The notes: generated from the sequence alone by a model not told the origin. A stretch of 64,000 nucleotides of DNA from Robiginitomaculum sp. (GCA_002733805.1 NVXG01000034.1:1-64000); one strand, 5' to 3'; positions 1 through 10,200 are shown, numbered from the stretch's first letter. A program made the numbers and translations.

Positions 1-1
1 G

Positions 2-787
2 GCGGAGTTGGTGCTCGATGAAAGCGGCTATACCGCTATGTGGCAAGCCGATAAAAGTCCACAGGCCGAGGGTCGATTGGAAAACCTAAAAGAGCTGGTT
101 CAGGCCATGGCCGAGTTTGATGATCTGGAGAGCTATCTGGAGCATGTCGCCTTGGTTTCGGAGCGCGAGACCGGACCCTCTGACGATCAAATCAGTCTGA
201 TGACCCTACACGCCGCCAAGGGATTGGAATTCCCGCTGGTGATCCTGCCCGGTTGGGAGGAAAGCGTATTTCCTTCGCAAATGGCCTTGGACGAAAATGG
301 CAATCGGGCCTTGGAAGAGGAACGCCGTTTGGCCTATGTGGGCCTGACCCGAGCCAGACAACAGGCCATCATATATTTTGCAGCCAATCGGCAGATTTAC
401 GGGAGATGGCAAGCGGTGTTGCCGTCGCGATTTGTCGATGAGTTGCCGCCCGAACACGTAGAGGCCAGAGCCGAAACCGGATATTACGGCGGGCAAAGCA
501 ATACAGGCGGCGGTATGGCAGACATTGCCCGTACTTCGTCGTATGACAGTCCGGGTTGGCGGCGGTTTCAGGCCTCAAAAACCCGAAGCAAAACGATTGA
601 AGGAAGCGCCAAAGTGGTTGCAAAACCGGGAGCCGGGGGCTTTTGTGTCGGAGACCGTATTTTTCATCAAAAATTTGGCTATGGCCGGATCAAAGCTATG
701 GACGGTGACAAGGTTGAAGTTACCTTTGAAAAAGCTGGGTCCAAGAAATTGATGGTCGGGTTTTTGGAAAAACCTGAAAATTTGTAA
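2..787 (+). CDS. uvrD: UvrD/PcrA-type DNA helicase, C-terminal part (5' end outside window)
   Basis: The reading frame is open to the left edge, so only about 261 C-terminal residues are present. Superfamily 1 helicase motifs are visible: QISLMTLHAAKGLEF (motif V region) and EEERRLAYVGLTRA (motif VI with the Arg finger). The tail GDRIFHQKFGYGRI followed by a short beta-rich module is the usual C-terminal end of proteobacterial UvrD. The protein unwinds DNA in nucleotide excision and mismatch repair and clears stalled RNA polymerase. No start can be assigned, and the TTG at 8 is internal. The next gene follows within 25 bases and may be co-transcribed. Confidence 0.92.
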   Translation, partial: AELVLDESGYTAMWQADKSPQAEGRLENLKELVQAMAEFDDLESYLEHVALVSERETGPSDDQISLMTLHAAKGLEFPLVILPGWEESVFPSQMALDENGNRALEEERRLAYVGLTRARQQAIIYFAANRQIYGRWQAVLPSRFVDELPPEHVEARAETGYYGGQSNTGGGMADIARTSSYDSPGWRRFQASKTRSKTIEGSAKVVAKPGAGGFCVGDRIFHQKFGYGRIKAMDGDKVEVTFEKAGSKKLMVGFLEKPENL

Positions 788-811
788 CGTGTTTGAAACA
801 GGAGAAACAAG

Positions 812-1117
812 ATGATTGTAATCAGTGGATATGTAGATCTGCAAAGCGCGGAAGAACTGACGCGGTTGAGCGACGATGGGAAAACCATGGTCGAGGCAAC
901 CCGGTTGGAAGAGGGCTGTATCGAGTATGGTTTTGCCATCGATATGGTCAATCCATGCCGGATGCGAATTTATGAAACCTGGGCTGATCAGGCCGCATTA
1001 GATGCCCATATGGCCAGCCCGCATATGGCTGAGTTCAACAAGGCAATCGCCGGTGCTAAACTGGCCGGTGCCAATGTATTGGCCTATCCGGCTAGTGAGC
1101 CTAAAAAACTGATTTAG
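812..1117 (+). CDS. Antibiotic biosynthesis monooxygenase (ABM)-domain protein, YgiN-like
   Basis: A 101-residue protein preceded by AGGAGAAACAAG and an ATG. It has the features of a single dimeric alpha+beta barrel ABM domain: a beta strand at the N terminus (MIVISGYVDL), EATRLEEGCIEYGF in the middle, the YETWADQAALDAHMASPHM segment, and a final strand. Members act as small quinol or haem-like monooxygenases or have no known substrate; the substrate here cannot be told. It follows uvrD closely and its stop codon overlaps the stop of the convergent cation transporter by four bases. Confidence 0.8.
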   Translation: MIVISGYVDLQSAEELTRLSDDGKTMVEATRLEEGCIEYGFAIDMVNPCRMRIYETWADQAALDAHMASPHMAEFNKAIAGAKLAGANVLAYPASEPKKLI

Positions 1118-1731
1118 GGTTTTGTTTGTCGCCATTCACCACTGGCTTGTCGCAATATTTGCCAAGCGGATGACAGGAATAGTCCGCTCATCATCAGGGC
1201 AACGATCAGGTCAGGGTAGGGGCTGTGGGTGATAGCCACGGTCCCGGCTGCAATGATCACCGCAACATTACCAATGGCATCATTGCGCGAGCACAACCAG
1301 ACCGAGCGCACATTGGCATCTCCGTCGCGAAATTTCAGCAAGATCAGCACACTGGCTACATTGGCGACCAAAGCCAGAAAGCCAATGCCGCCCATGGTTG
1401 TTGCGTCGGGTATTGTGGTCATAAAGAAGTGCCAGACGGAGAACCCGAATACGCCAAGCCCCATTAGCGCCAGCGAAATCCCTTTGACCAGTGCCACACT
1501 GGCCCGGACCCGCAGCGACATGCCGATGGCGGCCAAGCTGATGCTATAGGTCAGGCTGTCGCCCAGAAAATCCAACGCATCAGCCCGAAGTGCCATTGAA
1601 CGGGACATGGCTCCGCCGACCATTTCGACAACAAACATGCTGACATTGATGATGATGACCGCCCAAAGGGCCCGCCGGTATTGTTGGCTGGCTCCGTCAA
1701 AATTGCTGTCATGTCCACAACTCGCACCCAT
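1114..1731 (-). CDS. Short cation diffusion facilitator-type metal transporter
   Basis: A 205-residue integral membrane protein with about six hydrophobic segments. It carries the acidic metal-site signatures of the CDF family in TM2 (ADALDFLGDSLTYS) and TM5 (SRNDAIGN). It is shorter than the usual ~300 residues because the C-terminal cytoplasmic metal-sensing domain is absent. The ATG at 1731 has AAGGAG nine bases upstream. It is divergent from a MerR-family regulator and shares the 1732-1803 spacer, which holds a MerR operator, so it is probably induced by Zn, Cd, Co or a similar ion and exports it across the inner membrane. The exact metal is inference. Confidence 0.82.
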   Translation of the reverse strand: MGASCGHDSNFDGASQQYRRALWAVIIINVSMFVVEMVGGAMSRSMALRADALDFLGDSLTYSISLAAIGMSLRVRASVALVKGISLALMGLGVFGFSVWHFFMTTIPDATTMGGIGFLALVANVASVLILLKFRDGDANVRSVWLCSRNDAIGNVAVIIAAGTVAITHSPYPDLIVALMMSGLFLSSAWQILRQASGEWRQTKP

Positions 1732-1762
1732 TGCGCATTCTCCTTGATTCTGCGATTTTGCC

Positions 1763-1793
1763 AGTCTGCGGGCTATAGCCGCTATAGGAGCAA
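1763..1793 (-). promoter_or_regulatory. MerR-type promoter/operator for the metal exporter
   Basis: Read on the minus strand, TTGCTC (1793-1788) and CAGACT (1768-1763) are separated by 19 bases. This overlong spacer is typical of promoters that MerR proteins twist into an active form. The spacer contains the palindrome CTATAGCCGCTATAG (1773-1787), very close to known CadR/ZntR-class operators. The element lies between the exporter and the divergent regulator gene. Confidence 0.75.
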
Positions 1794-1803
1794 GCGAATT
1801 TTC

Positions 1804-2250
1804 ATGGAATTTTCAATTGGAGAAATTGCCAGAGCTACCGGAACCAGTGTGCAGACGATTCGCTATTACGAAAAGCGTGGTCTGCTGTGTGAACCGATAC
1901 GGAATGAAGGAGGACATCGGCGCTATGCAAGCGCTGATCTACAGCGCTTGGCCTTTGTTCGCCATGCCCGCTCATTGGGGTTCTCGTTGCCGCAAATCGC
2001 TGACTTGCTTGAGTTGGCCGACCACCCGCAATTGCCTTGCACCAATGCCGACCAAATCGCTACAGCTAATTTGAACCGGGTACGCGAACGTATTGCCGCT
2101 TTGCAGGACCTGGAGAAAGAATTGGTCAAAATGCTGGATGGTCCGCACGGAAAGTCTGGCGGCACCTGTCGGGTGATTGAAACCTTGGCCGACCACCAAT
2201 TGTGCCTGCATGGTCAGCACAAAGACGTGGCGGCCTCCAATGTCGGCTGA
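1804..2250 (+). CDS. MerR-family metal-responsive transcriptional regulator
   Basis: A 148-residue protein. The N-terminal winged helix is clear (FSIGEIARATGTSVQTIRYYEKRGLL), followed by the second helix pair, a long dimerisation helix and a C-terminal metal-binding part with Cys residues in PCTNAD, in the GTCRVIE stretch and in QLCLHGQH. This is the layout of the ZntR/CadR/PbrR group. The ATG at 1804 was chosen because the MerR fold begins right there; the open frame continues upstream to 1681 through the operator. It should bind the operator at 1773-1787 and activate the divergent exporter. Its last 11 bases overlap the start of prmA. Confidence 0.88.
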   Translation: MEFSIGEIARATGTSVQTIRYYEKRGLLCEPIRNEGGHRRYASADLQRLAFVRHARSLGFSLPQIADLLELADHPQLPCTNADQIATANLNRVRERIAALQDLEKELVKMLDGPHGKSGGTCRVIETLADHQLCLHGQHKDVAASNVG

Positions 2251-3094
2251 GGTTTGGCAAACTACGCTCTATGGTTCCAGAACAACGCTGGAGCCGATTG
2301 AGGATTGGGTCGAACACCACGTTTTTGAAGTGGTATCGACCAGCTTATTTGTTGAAAACAAGCAGTGGAAATTAGAAATTGCCAGTCAGTCAAAGCCTAG
2401 CGAAACATGGCTGGTGGAGTTGCAAACCGTTTGCGGGGGCGAAGTGGAATGCACCCTGTTACCGGCCAAGAACTGGGTGCTGGAATCGCAGCGTTTTCTG
2501 AGGCCGATACAAGCTGGTCGGTTTGTGATCTATGCGGGCAAGACGCCGCCGGAATTAGCGAGCCAATCCATTGGCATTTGCATTCCGGCCGGCATGGCGT
2601 TTGGCACCGGACATCACGGTACGACCAGCGGTTGCTTGAGGGTTTTTGATCAAATTTTGTGCGAAGACACCCAGCCAAACTCCATACTGGATTTGGGAAC
2701 GGGAGCCGGGATTTTGGCGATTGCAGCGGCCAAAAGTTGTGGCGGGTCGATTGTCGCCACCGATATTGATCCAATTGCTGTCGAAGTCGCCAACCGGAAT
2801 GCAGCCGCCAATTTAGTGACGGACCGCATTCGGTTTTGGGTGGCCGATGGTGTTGATCATCAGTTGAAAGCAATGGACCCATTCGAGTTGGTCTTTGCCA
2901 ACATTCTGGCTGCACCCTTGATCGAAATGGCCAAGGATATTTCCAGCCTGCTGGCCCCGAAGGGACAGTTGATCCTAGCTGGCCTGCTGAATGAACAGAC
3001 CGACGAGGTCTGCATGGCCTTTCAAGGCCATGGTTTGAAAATGGTCAGCTCCCTTGAGATGGGAGACTGGACCATTTTACGGATGCAGCCTTAG
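2240..3094 (+). CDS. prmA: Ribosomal protein L11 methyltransferase
   Basis: A 284-residue class I SAM-dependent methyltransferase. The C-terminal half has motif I LDLGTGAGILAIAAAK, the acidic motif II ATDIDPIAVEVANRNA and the PrmA signature FANILAAPLIEMA, with FGTGHHGTTSGCL just before motif I. The N-terminal domain that binds L11 is present but divergent. The ATG at 2240 gives the normal length and lies inside the end of merR (11-base overlap), so translation may be coupled. PrmA trimethylates L11 in the large ribosomal subunit. uvrD, prmA and aminopeptidase P often lie together in alphaproteobacteria, so the metal pair looks inserted here (inference). Confidence 0.92.
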   Translation: MSAEVWQTTLYGSRTTLEPIEDWVEHHVFEVVSTSLFVENKQWKLEIASQSKPSETWLVELQTVCGGEVECTLLPAKNWVLESQRFLRPIQAGRFVIYAGKTPPELASQSIGICIPAGMAFGTGHHGTTSGCLRVFDQILCEDTQPNSILDLGTGAGILAIAAAKSCGGSIVATDIDPIAVEVANRNAAANLVTDRIRFWVADGVDHQLKAMDPFELVFANILAAPLIEMAKDISSLLAPKGQLILAGLLNEQTDEVCMAFQGHGLKMVSSLEMGDWTILRMQP

Positions 3095-3231
3095 GCAGCG
3101 CGTTGATCGCGACGCATACGGCGGGCCAAACGACGACCGGCCAGGTGTGGGCGTTGCAGATCACCGTCTACGGTAATCGGTGCATTTAAGTTGGCGGCCA
3201 AAGGTTTGATGATTTTTTTGTTATTGGTCAT
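3091..3231 (-). CDS. 46-residue basic hypothetical protein
   Basis: A short gene with ATG at 3231 preceded by AAGGA eight bases upstream, ending in TAA that overlaps the prmA stop by four bases. The protein starts MTNNKKIIKPLAANLNAP and ends in a strongly basic helix rich in Arg (AGRRLARRMRRDQRAA). I do not recognise the family. The good ribosome binding site, clean convergent junction and amphipathic basic tail argue that it is real. Such tails suit nucleic acid or membrane binding, but this is inference. Confidence 0.6.
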   Translation of the reverse strand: MTNNKKIIKPLAANLNAPITVDGDLQRPHLAGRRLARRMRRDQRAA

Positions 3232-3397
3232 GGGGGAGTTCCTTTTTTAAGGTTTTTGTTTCTGACAACGGTCATATGGTACATCGCAACCAAAAGGATA
3301 AGAGCCAAAACTGGTGTCGTGCCATGCATAAATGCATAAGTCGCTAAGTCCTTGAAAATCAGTTGCAACTATTGGCAAGCGGGCTTAGGTTTCGCGG

Positions 3398-5221
3398 ATG
3401 ATACAGGACTTTAATGTGAAGGGCGGCCCACAAATTGGTCGCCAGAATTTGCCAAAACTACGCAGCCAGATGGCGGAGCTAGATTTGGCTGGCATGATCA
3501 TTCCCCACGAGGACGAATACCAGAACGAGTATTTACCGGCTTCGACCGACCGTCTGGGCTGGGTCAGTGGTTTTACCGGTTCGGCTGGTGCGGCCATCGT
3601 GATGAGTGGTCGGGCCGTGATGTTTGTTGATGGACGCTATACCTTGCAGGTGCGTGATCAGGTCGATGGCAACTTGTTCGAGTTTGTCGATCTGATGGAC
3701 CCCGGATTGGCTGGTTGGTTGCAAGCTGAAACGACCCAAGGCCAGCGTATTGGATACGATCCGCGATTGGTTAGCCCCGAGCAATTGGCCAATTGGCAAC
3801 AGGCGGCAGATCAATCTGGCGCGCAATTAGTCGCGCTGGCTGCCAATCCGATTGATCAGGCGTGGGCCGATCGCCCAGCCACGCCCAAAGCCATGATTCA
3901 CCCGCATCCGGTGCAGTTTGCCGGACAGGCCCATGGCGACAAGTTAAGTCAGGTTGCGGACCAACTGCGAGCCGAAGGTTCTGATGCAACCATTATCACC
4001 GCACCGGCCAGCATTGCTTGGTTGCTCAATATCCGCGGTGGTGACGTGATGTGCACGCCCTTACCCCTATCGACCGTGATGGCGCGGGCCGATGGCACGG
4101 CCAGCCTCTATGTTGATCTGGATAAGATCAGCGAAGACACCACGCGCCATTTGGGCAATTCGGTGACCATCGAGCCAGAAACCGCCTTGGAGCCAGCCAT
4201 CGCTGCGCTGTCCAAGCAAACGGTCTCGCTGGACCCGGGGCAGGCCTCCGCTTGGTATTTTGAGCAAGCCAAGCAGGCCGGAGCCAGTATCGTCCGCGCC
4301 ACGGATCCTTGTGCATTGCCACGGGCCTGTAAGAACTCGGTTGAGGTCGAAGGCTCGCGCATTGCCCATCGTCGTGATGGCGTGGCGCTGACCAAGTTTC
4401 TGCATTGGTTGGATAGCAGCGAAGTCCAATCCGGCCAAGTGGACGAAATCGGCGCAGCGCAAAAGTTGGAACAGTTTCGCGTGGCGACCGGGGTGTTGAA
4501 AGACTTGTCTTTCGAGACCATCTCAGGCGCTCTCTCCAACGGGGCGATTTGCCATTACCGGGTTAATACCGATACGGTCATGAAGCTGGAGCCGGGATCG
4601 CTTTATTTGGTCGATTCAGGTGGCCAATATGTCGAAGGTACCACCGACGTAACCCGCACTGTGGCCATCGGCCAACCAACCGATGAAATGCGTGACCGGT
4701 TCACACGGGTGTTGAAGGGCCATATTGCTTTGGCTCGGGTGCGCTTTCCAAGCGGCACCACGGGGACCCATCTGGACACATTGGCCCGGATGTCCCTTTG
4801 GGAGGCCGGGCTGGATTACGACCATGGCACCGGCCACGGCGTTGGGTCCTTCTTGGGCGTCCACGAAGGACCGCACCGCATTGCCAAGGGTTGGAATGCC
4901 ACAGCCTTACAAGCCGGAATGATCGTTTCCAACGAGCCAGGCTTTTACAAAAGCGGTGAATTTGGAATTCGAATTGAAAACCTGCAAGTGGTCACTGCTG
5001 CCGCCGATATTGCCGGTGGGGAACGCCCTATGCTGGGCTTTGAAAGTCTGACCTTGGCGCCGATTGATCAGCGACTGATCAAGGCGGAAATGCTCTCTGA
5101 TGTGGAGATCAATTGGCTGAATGCCTATCACGCCGATGTTCTGGCCAATCACTTGCCGCATCTGGATGCCGCAACCGCCGATTGGCTGACCCAAGGGTGT
5201 GCAAAACTGACCAGAAGTTGA
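3398..5221 (+). CDS. pepP: Xaa-Pro aminopeptidase (aminopeptidase P, M24B family)
   Basis: A 607-residue three-domain aminopeptidase P: two creatinase-like N-terminal domains (about residues 10-310) and a pita-bread catalytic domain. All five metal ligands are visible: D406 (LVDSGGQ), D417 (GTTDVTR), H480 (HGTGHGVGSFLGVHEG), E513 (SNEPGFY) and E527 (IRIENL). It removes an N-terminal residue ahead of proline, using two Mn or similar ions, in the cytoplasm. The length matches the long (about 600 aa) eukaryote-like class common in alphaproteobacteria. The ribosome binding site is weak, and the start at 3398 is the only ATG near the conserved N terminus. Confidence 0.93.
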   Translation: MIQDFNVKGGPQIGRQNLPKLRSQMAELDLAGMIIPHEDEYQNEYLPASTDRLGWVSGFTGSAGAAIVMSGRAVMFVDGRYTLQVRDQVDGNLFEFVDLMDPGLAGWLQAETTQGQRIGYDPRLVSPEQLANWQQAADQSGAQLVALAANPIDQAWADRPATPKAMIHPHPVQFAGQAHGDKLSQVADQLRAEGSDATIITAPASIAWLLNIRGGDVMCTPLPLSTVMARADGTASLYVDLDKISEDTTRHLGNSVTIEPETALEPAIAALSKQTVSLDPGQASAWYFEQAKQAGASIVRATDPCALPRACKNSVEVEGSRIAHRRDGVALTKFLHWLDSSEVQSGQVDEIGAAQKLEQFRVATGVLKDLSFETISGALSNGAICHYRVNTDTVMKLEPGSLYLVDSGGQYVEGTTDVTRTVAIGQPTDEMRDRFTRVLKGHIALARVRFPSGTTGTHLDTLARMSLWEAGLDYDHGTGHGVGSFLGVHEGPHRIAKGWNATALQAGMIVSNEPGFYKSGEFGIRIENLQVVTAAADIAGGERPMLGFESLTLAPIDQRLIKAEMLSDVEINWLNAYHADVLANHLPHLDAATADWLTQGCAKLTRS

Positions 5222-5622
5222 TTTTGACCGAATAAAAGAAAACCAAATAGTCTTTTGATCGCTTTATCCGGTGATAAATTCACTGGATGGCAAGTCCGTG
5301 GTCTAAATGGTCAGGGTTGGTTGATTGCTTGTGCGACGCACGAAACACCTTGTTTACAAGGGGTTGTGCACTATTTACGATGTCAAAGAGCTGGGCAATA
5401 TGCATTGCCAGTCTTGAGTATATGGGTTGGTGATCTGCTGGGAATGGTTTTAAAAGCTCCCCGCGATGCAAGCGCCCCAGAGTGTCAACAAGGGTAGATT
5501 GTTTGTGATTTATTTGTGCGGCGAGTGTTCTGGTAGCGTGCGGGTATTGTGATTGTATTGCGTGGCGATTGTTGGTCGTGACAATGCAAAATGACAATGG
5601 GGGGCGGGTTTGCTTGGCTCTA
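5222..5622. other. Non-coding stretch between pepP and the palindromic element
   Basis: No convincing gene: the short open frames here lack family features and ribosome binding sites. On the minus strand it contains an rRNA-leader-like signal (see 5381-5488). The palindrome CCTTGTTTACAAGG lies at about 5349-5362. Confidence 0.5.
5381..5488 (-). promoter_or_regulatory. rRNA-leader-like promoter and boxA remnant
   Basis: On the minus strand a consensus -35 hexamer TTGACA (5488-5483) is followed about 90 bases later by GCTCTTTGACATCG (from 5391), which matches the boxA antitermination element of alphaproteobacterial rRNA operons. No good -10 is present and no 16S sequence follows before pepP, so it looks like a relic of an rRNA operon leader or spacer, or a small transcript using the same signal. 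Confidence 0.35.
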
Positions 5623-5753
5623 CCGCTAGCCGATGCTTCGAGGCTCCTTGCAGTCGCACCTCAGCATGAGGTGGGTAATGTTGAGTTTGGTTCGCTTCAC
5701 CACTCACCTCATGCTGAGGTGGCGCGTAGCGCCCTCGAAGCATCGGCTAGCGG
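5623..5753. repeat. Palindromic dispersed element, copy 1 (REP/BIME-like)
   Basis: Outer arms at 5623-5642 and 5734-5753 are perfect 20-base inverted repeats. Inside are two further palindromes related to CACCTCAGCATGAGGTG. The whole ~130-bp unit recurs in opposite orientation at about 15753-15880 with the same internal order (including the TTGGTTCGCTTCACCA stretch in slightly changed form). It lies between the convergent genes pepP and ligA. No open frame is present, so it is non-autonomous. Confidence 0.85.
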
Positions 5754-5789
5754 CAAAACCTACCCAACTTGCCCCACGGCCGCAGAGCC

Positions 5790-5840
5790 GGGGTCCAGTT
5801 TTCCATTGCCCCTTGTTTCGCCCATTTTCTAGACCCCGGA
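5790..5840. repeat. Inverted repeat with CCGGGGTC/GACCCCGG arms
   Basis: CCGGGGTC near 5790 and GACCCCGG near 5832 can pair across about 34 bases. The second arm continues into CCCCGGATCAAGTCCGG, itself palindromic and resembling a repeat common between genes in alphaproteobacteria. It lies just downstream of the ligA stop and could act as a transcription stop or a REP. Confidence 0.5.
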
Positions 5841-5878
5841 TCAAGTCCGGAAACCGGATTGAGACAGATGGCGCAAAC

Positions 5879-7993
<2,115 letters not shown>

Positions 7994-8011
7994 CTATTGC
8001 GAGTTTGGCGA

Positions 8012-9634
8012 TCAAGTATGCCGCTCCTCGTGTTCTTCAATCAAGCGCCGATTATAGGCCAGCAAGGCATCCTGTCGGTTGGCGTGGCCGATAATTTCTT
8101 GTTCACCGATGCGGGTTCGTACCGCTATCCGATCCATATCTTCTGCTTCCATCAGGCCCATGGCCCGGCCCAGCGTGTCGTCTTCGAACAAATGGGTGTC
8201 AGTTGGTTCCTGCGTGGTTTCGTGCGTCGACAGGGCAACCATAAATTCACGGACCCGCACGGTTTGCAGGATGATACGCTGTGGTCCTTCGCGCAAATAA
8301 AGCCCGCGTTCCTCGATCTGTTTGTGAAAAATATTACCGCCCAGCACCGAGTGACTAAGCGCGGTGGCAATCGATACGGCCAACAAGGTAGCGATGCTGG
8401 CTTCATACGAACCGGTTAGCTCAAACACGATCAAGGTGGTGGATATGGGCGCGCCCAATACCGCGCCCGACATGGCACCCATGCCAATAATTGCAAAGAA
8501 CTGACTGCTGGTCACATCGGCCCCAAACAGCACCGTCGCCATCAGGCCAAAGGTCGATCCGGCCATGGCCCCTAAAAACAGAGATGGGGAAAAAATACCG
8601 CCGCCCAACCGAAAGGACAGGGTAATGGTGGTGGCCAGAATTTTGGCTCCGATCAGGACCAGCAAGGTCAAAATGGCAAAATGTCCGGATAAGGCCATTG
8701 AAGTTGCTTCATAGCCCACCCCCAGAATTTCCGGCACGAAGATTGCCATGCTGCCCAGTAGCGCACCGCCTAAGGGTGGCAACGCCCACAAGGGTATTTT
8801 TAGGCGTTCGGCTCTGGCTTGCACGAAGCTGGGGCCGTCCAGCACAGAGCGCGAATAAACGATGGCCAAAGCCGCGCAGATCACGCCCAGCAAAATAGCT
8901 GCCGGAAAATCAACCAAGGATACATTGGGCACAGCTGGCAACAAAAACGCCGGTTGTGCGCCCAATACTTCGCGGGCGATGACTGCGCCAACCGTGGCAG
9001 CCACCGCAGTCGGTGCCATCACCCGCAAGGCGTAGTGGCCAAGTACCACTTCCAGCGCGAACAACATTCCGGCCAATGGCGCATTGAATGAGGCGGCAAC
9101 TGCTGCTGCGACCCCGCAAGCCAGCAAGGTTCGTGCGTCTCTTGGTTCCAGATGTAAGGCGCTGGAGACCATGGCCGACAAGCTGGCCCCAATGTGTACC
9201 GCTGGACCTTCGCGCCCGGAGCTGCCACCCGTGCCCAAAGTTACGACGGTAATGACCGCTGAAAGCAAACCGGTGCCGGGCCTGATCCGGGCATTATCGA
9301 GGGCGCGTGCTTCGATCACTTCGGCCACACCATGAGTTCGCATTTCCGGTAGCAAGCCGCGCTTTTGCCCGAACAACAATAACAGGCTGACCACGCAGCC
9401 GCCGGTAAATGGGATCAGGATCAGCAAATAGGGGGGTAAATTGGCCGCAATGCTAGCTAGACGTTCATGGCCATCCCCAAAGGCCAGCCCTTGTATCGAC
9501 AAAATCGCTTGCCGAAAGCCAAGGGTGGCAAAGCCAACCACCACGCCGACCAATGCGCCGAGCAGCCACAAATAGGCCTGCGCGGCCAAGGGTTGGCCCG
9601 GCATTTTGGGTGATTTTGGTGTCTGGTTTTGCAA
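8012..9634 (-). CDS. ClC-family chloride channel/antiporter
   Basis: A 540-residue membrane protein with the ClC signatures: GSSGREGPAVHIG, carrying the external gating glutamate; FNAPLAGMLFALEVVLG; and GGGIFSPSLFLGAMAG. A C-terminal cytoplasmic region of about 90 residues follows the last helix and looks like a short or degenerate regulatory domain. The selectivity-filter region reads THGVAEV where E. coli ClC-ec1 has GSGIPEI. The position of the internal proton glutamate (E203 in ClC-ec1) is Val (ALEVV), as in eukaryotic ClC channels. It moves chloride, but proton coupling is uncertain. Confidence 0.93.
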   Translation of the reverse strand: MQNQTPKSPKMPGQPLAAQAYLWLLGALVGVVVGFATLGFRQAILSIQGLAFGDGHERLASIAANLPPYLLILIPFTGGCVVSLLLLFGQKRGLLPEMRTHGVAEVIEARALDNARIRPGTGLLSAVITVVTLGTGGSSGREGPAVHIGASLSAMVSSALHLEPRDARTLLACGVAAAVAASFNAPLAGMLFALEVVLGHYALRVMAPTAVAATVGAVIAREVLGAQPAFLLPAVPNVSLVDFPAAILLGVICAALAIVYSRSVLDGPSFVQARAERLKIPLWALPPLGGALLGSMAIFVPEILGVGYEATSMALSGHFAILTLLVLIGAKILATTITLSFRLGGGIFSPSLFLGAMAGSTFGLMATVLFGADVTSSQFFAIIGMGAMSGAVLGAPISTTLIVFELTGSYEASIATLLAVSIATALSHSVLGGNIFHKQIEERGLYLREGPQRIILQTVRVREFMVALSTHETTQEPTDTHLFEDDTLGRAMGLMEAEDMDRIAVRTRIGEQEIIGHANRQDALLAYNRRLIEEHEERHT

Positions 9635-9681
9635 TTGCCCGTGGCCTCGCCTGATGTTTGCGACGCGGACAGGCTAGCAAG

Positions 9682-9903
9682 TTAGTTCAGGTTGGCGCAA
9701 CGTTTGAAAAGCCAAACGCGAACCGCACTGGCCAATCCGGTTTTTTCGGTTGATTGCGAGCGATGATGATCGATCTCGGCGATCAATTTGGACATTGATT
9801 TGCTGTCCTGACGGGCAGCCGCAGACAGCGCATCCCAAAACACCGCTTCGAGCGCCAGAGACGTGCGGTGGCCGGAAAGGGCTAGTGATTTTTTCTCGAG
9901 CAC
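9682..9903 (-). CDS. Ribbon-helix-helix domain protein (RHH_4 type)
   Basis: A 73-residue protein starting at a GTG with AGGAGA six bases upstream; the open frame extends to 9984 but the conserved part begins at LEKKSLALSGHRTSLALE. The sequence fits a ribbon strand followed by two helices (FWDALSAAARQDSKSMSKLIAEID), as in small DNA-binding RHH proteins. In alphaproteobacteria this family sits next to DUF4169 and fumC, as here. Probably a regulator; the target is unknown. Confidence 0.75.
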   Translation of the reverse strand: MLEKKSLALSGHRTSLALEAVFWDALSAAARQDSKSMSKLIAEIDHHRSQSTEKTGLASAVRVWLFKRCANLN

Positions 9904-10005
9904 GAATGGTCTCCTGATTTGATAAAATTCCAATTGACTACCACTAAGTAGGTACCGTTTGGTGAGGTTGGGGCAATGGGACAAGGAGTCGCATGCTGGC
10001 CAGTT

Positions 10006-10194
10006 TTACGGGTCGGGATTTTTGTCCACGTAATGCCCATCCAGATGACATTTTTGATTTTGTCGGTCTTTCTCACTGGCTTGGCGTACAGCTTTGGTTT
10101 GACCGAACTTGGCCCGGTTGGTCGCGGCCGTTTTTTGTTTGTCGGTTCGGGCCTTTTGCTTGCGCGCTTGGCGTAAATTGATGAGTTCAGACAT
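10006..10194 (-). CDS. DUF4169 family protein
   Basis: A 62-residue, highly charged protein beginning MSELINLRQARKQKARTDK and containing NRAKFGQTKA and HLDGH, which are the hallmarks of DUF4169. Its start lies six bases after the fumC stop, so it is in the same transcript. Function is unknown. The extended helix rich in Lys, Arg and Gln suggests a nucleic-acid or ribosome contact (inference). Confidence 0.8.
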   Translation of the reverse strand: MSELINLRQARKQKARTDKQKTAATNRAKFGQTKAVRQASEKDRQNQKCHLDGHYVDKNPDP

Positions 10195-10200
10195 TGGGGT

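Noticed and set aside
5255-5497. 80-residue open frame in the pepP-ligA spacer
   Set aside because: No ribosome binding site or recognisable domain, and it is antisense to an rRNA-leader-like signal; better read as non-coding.
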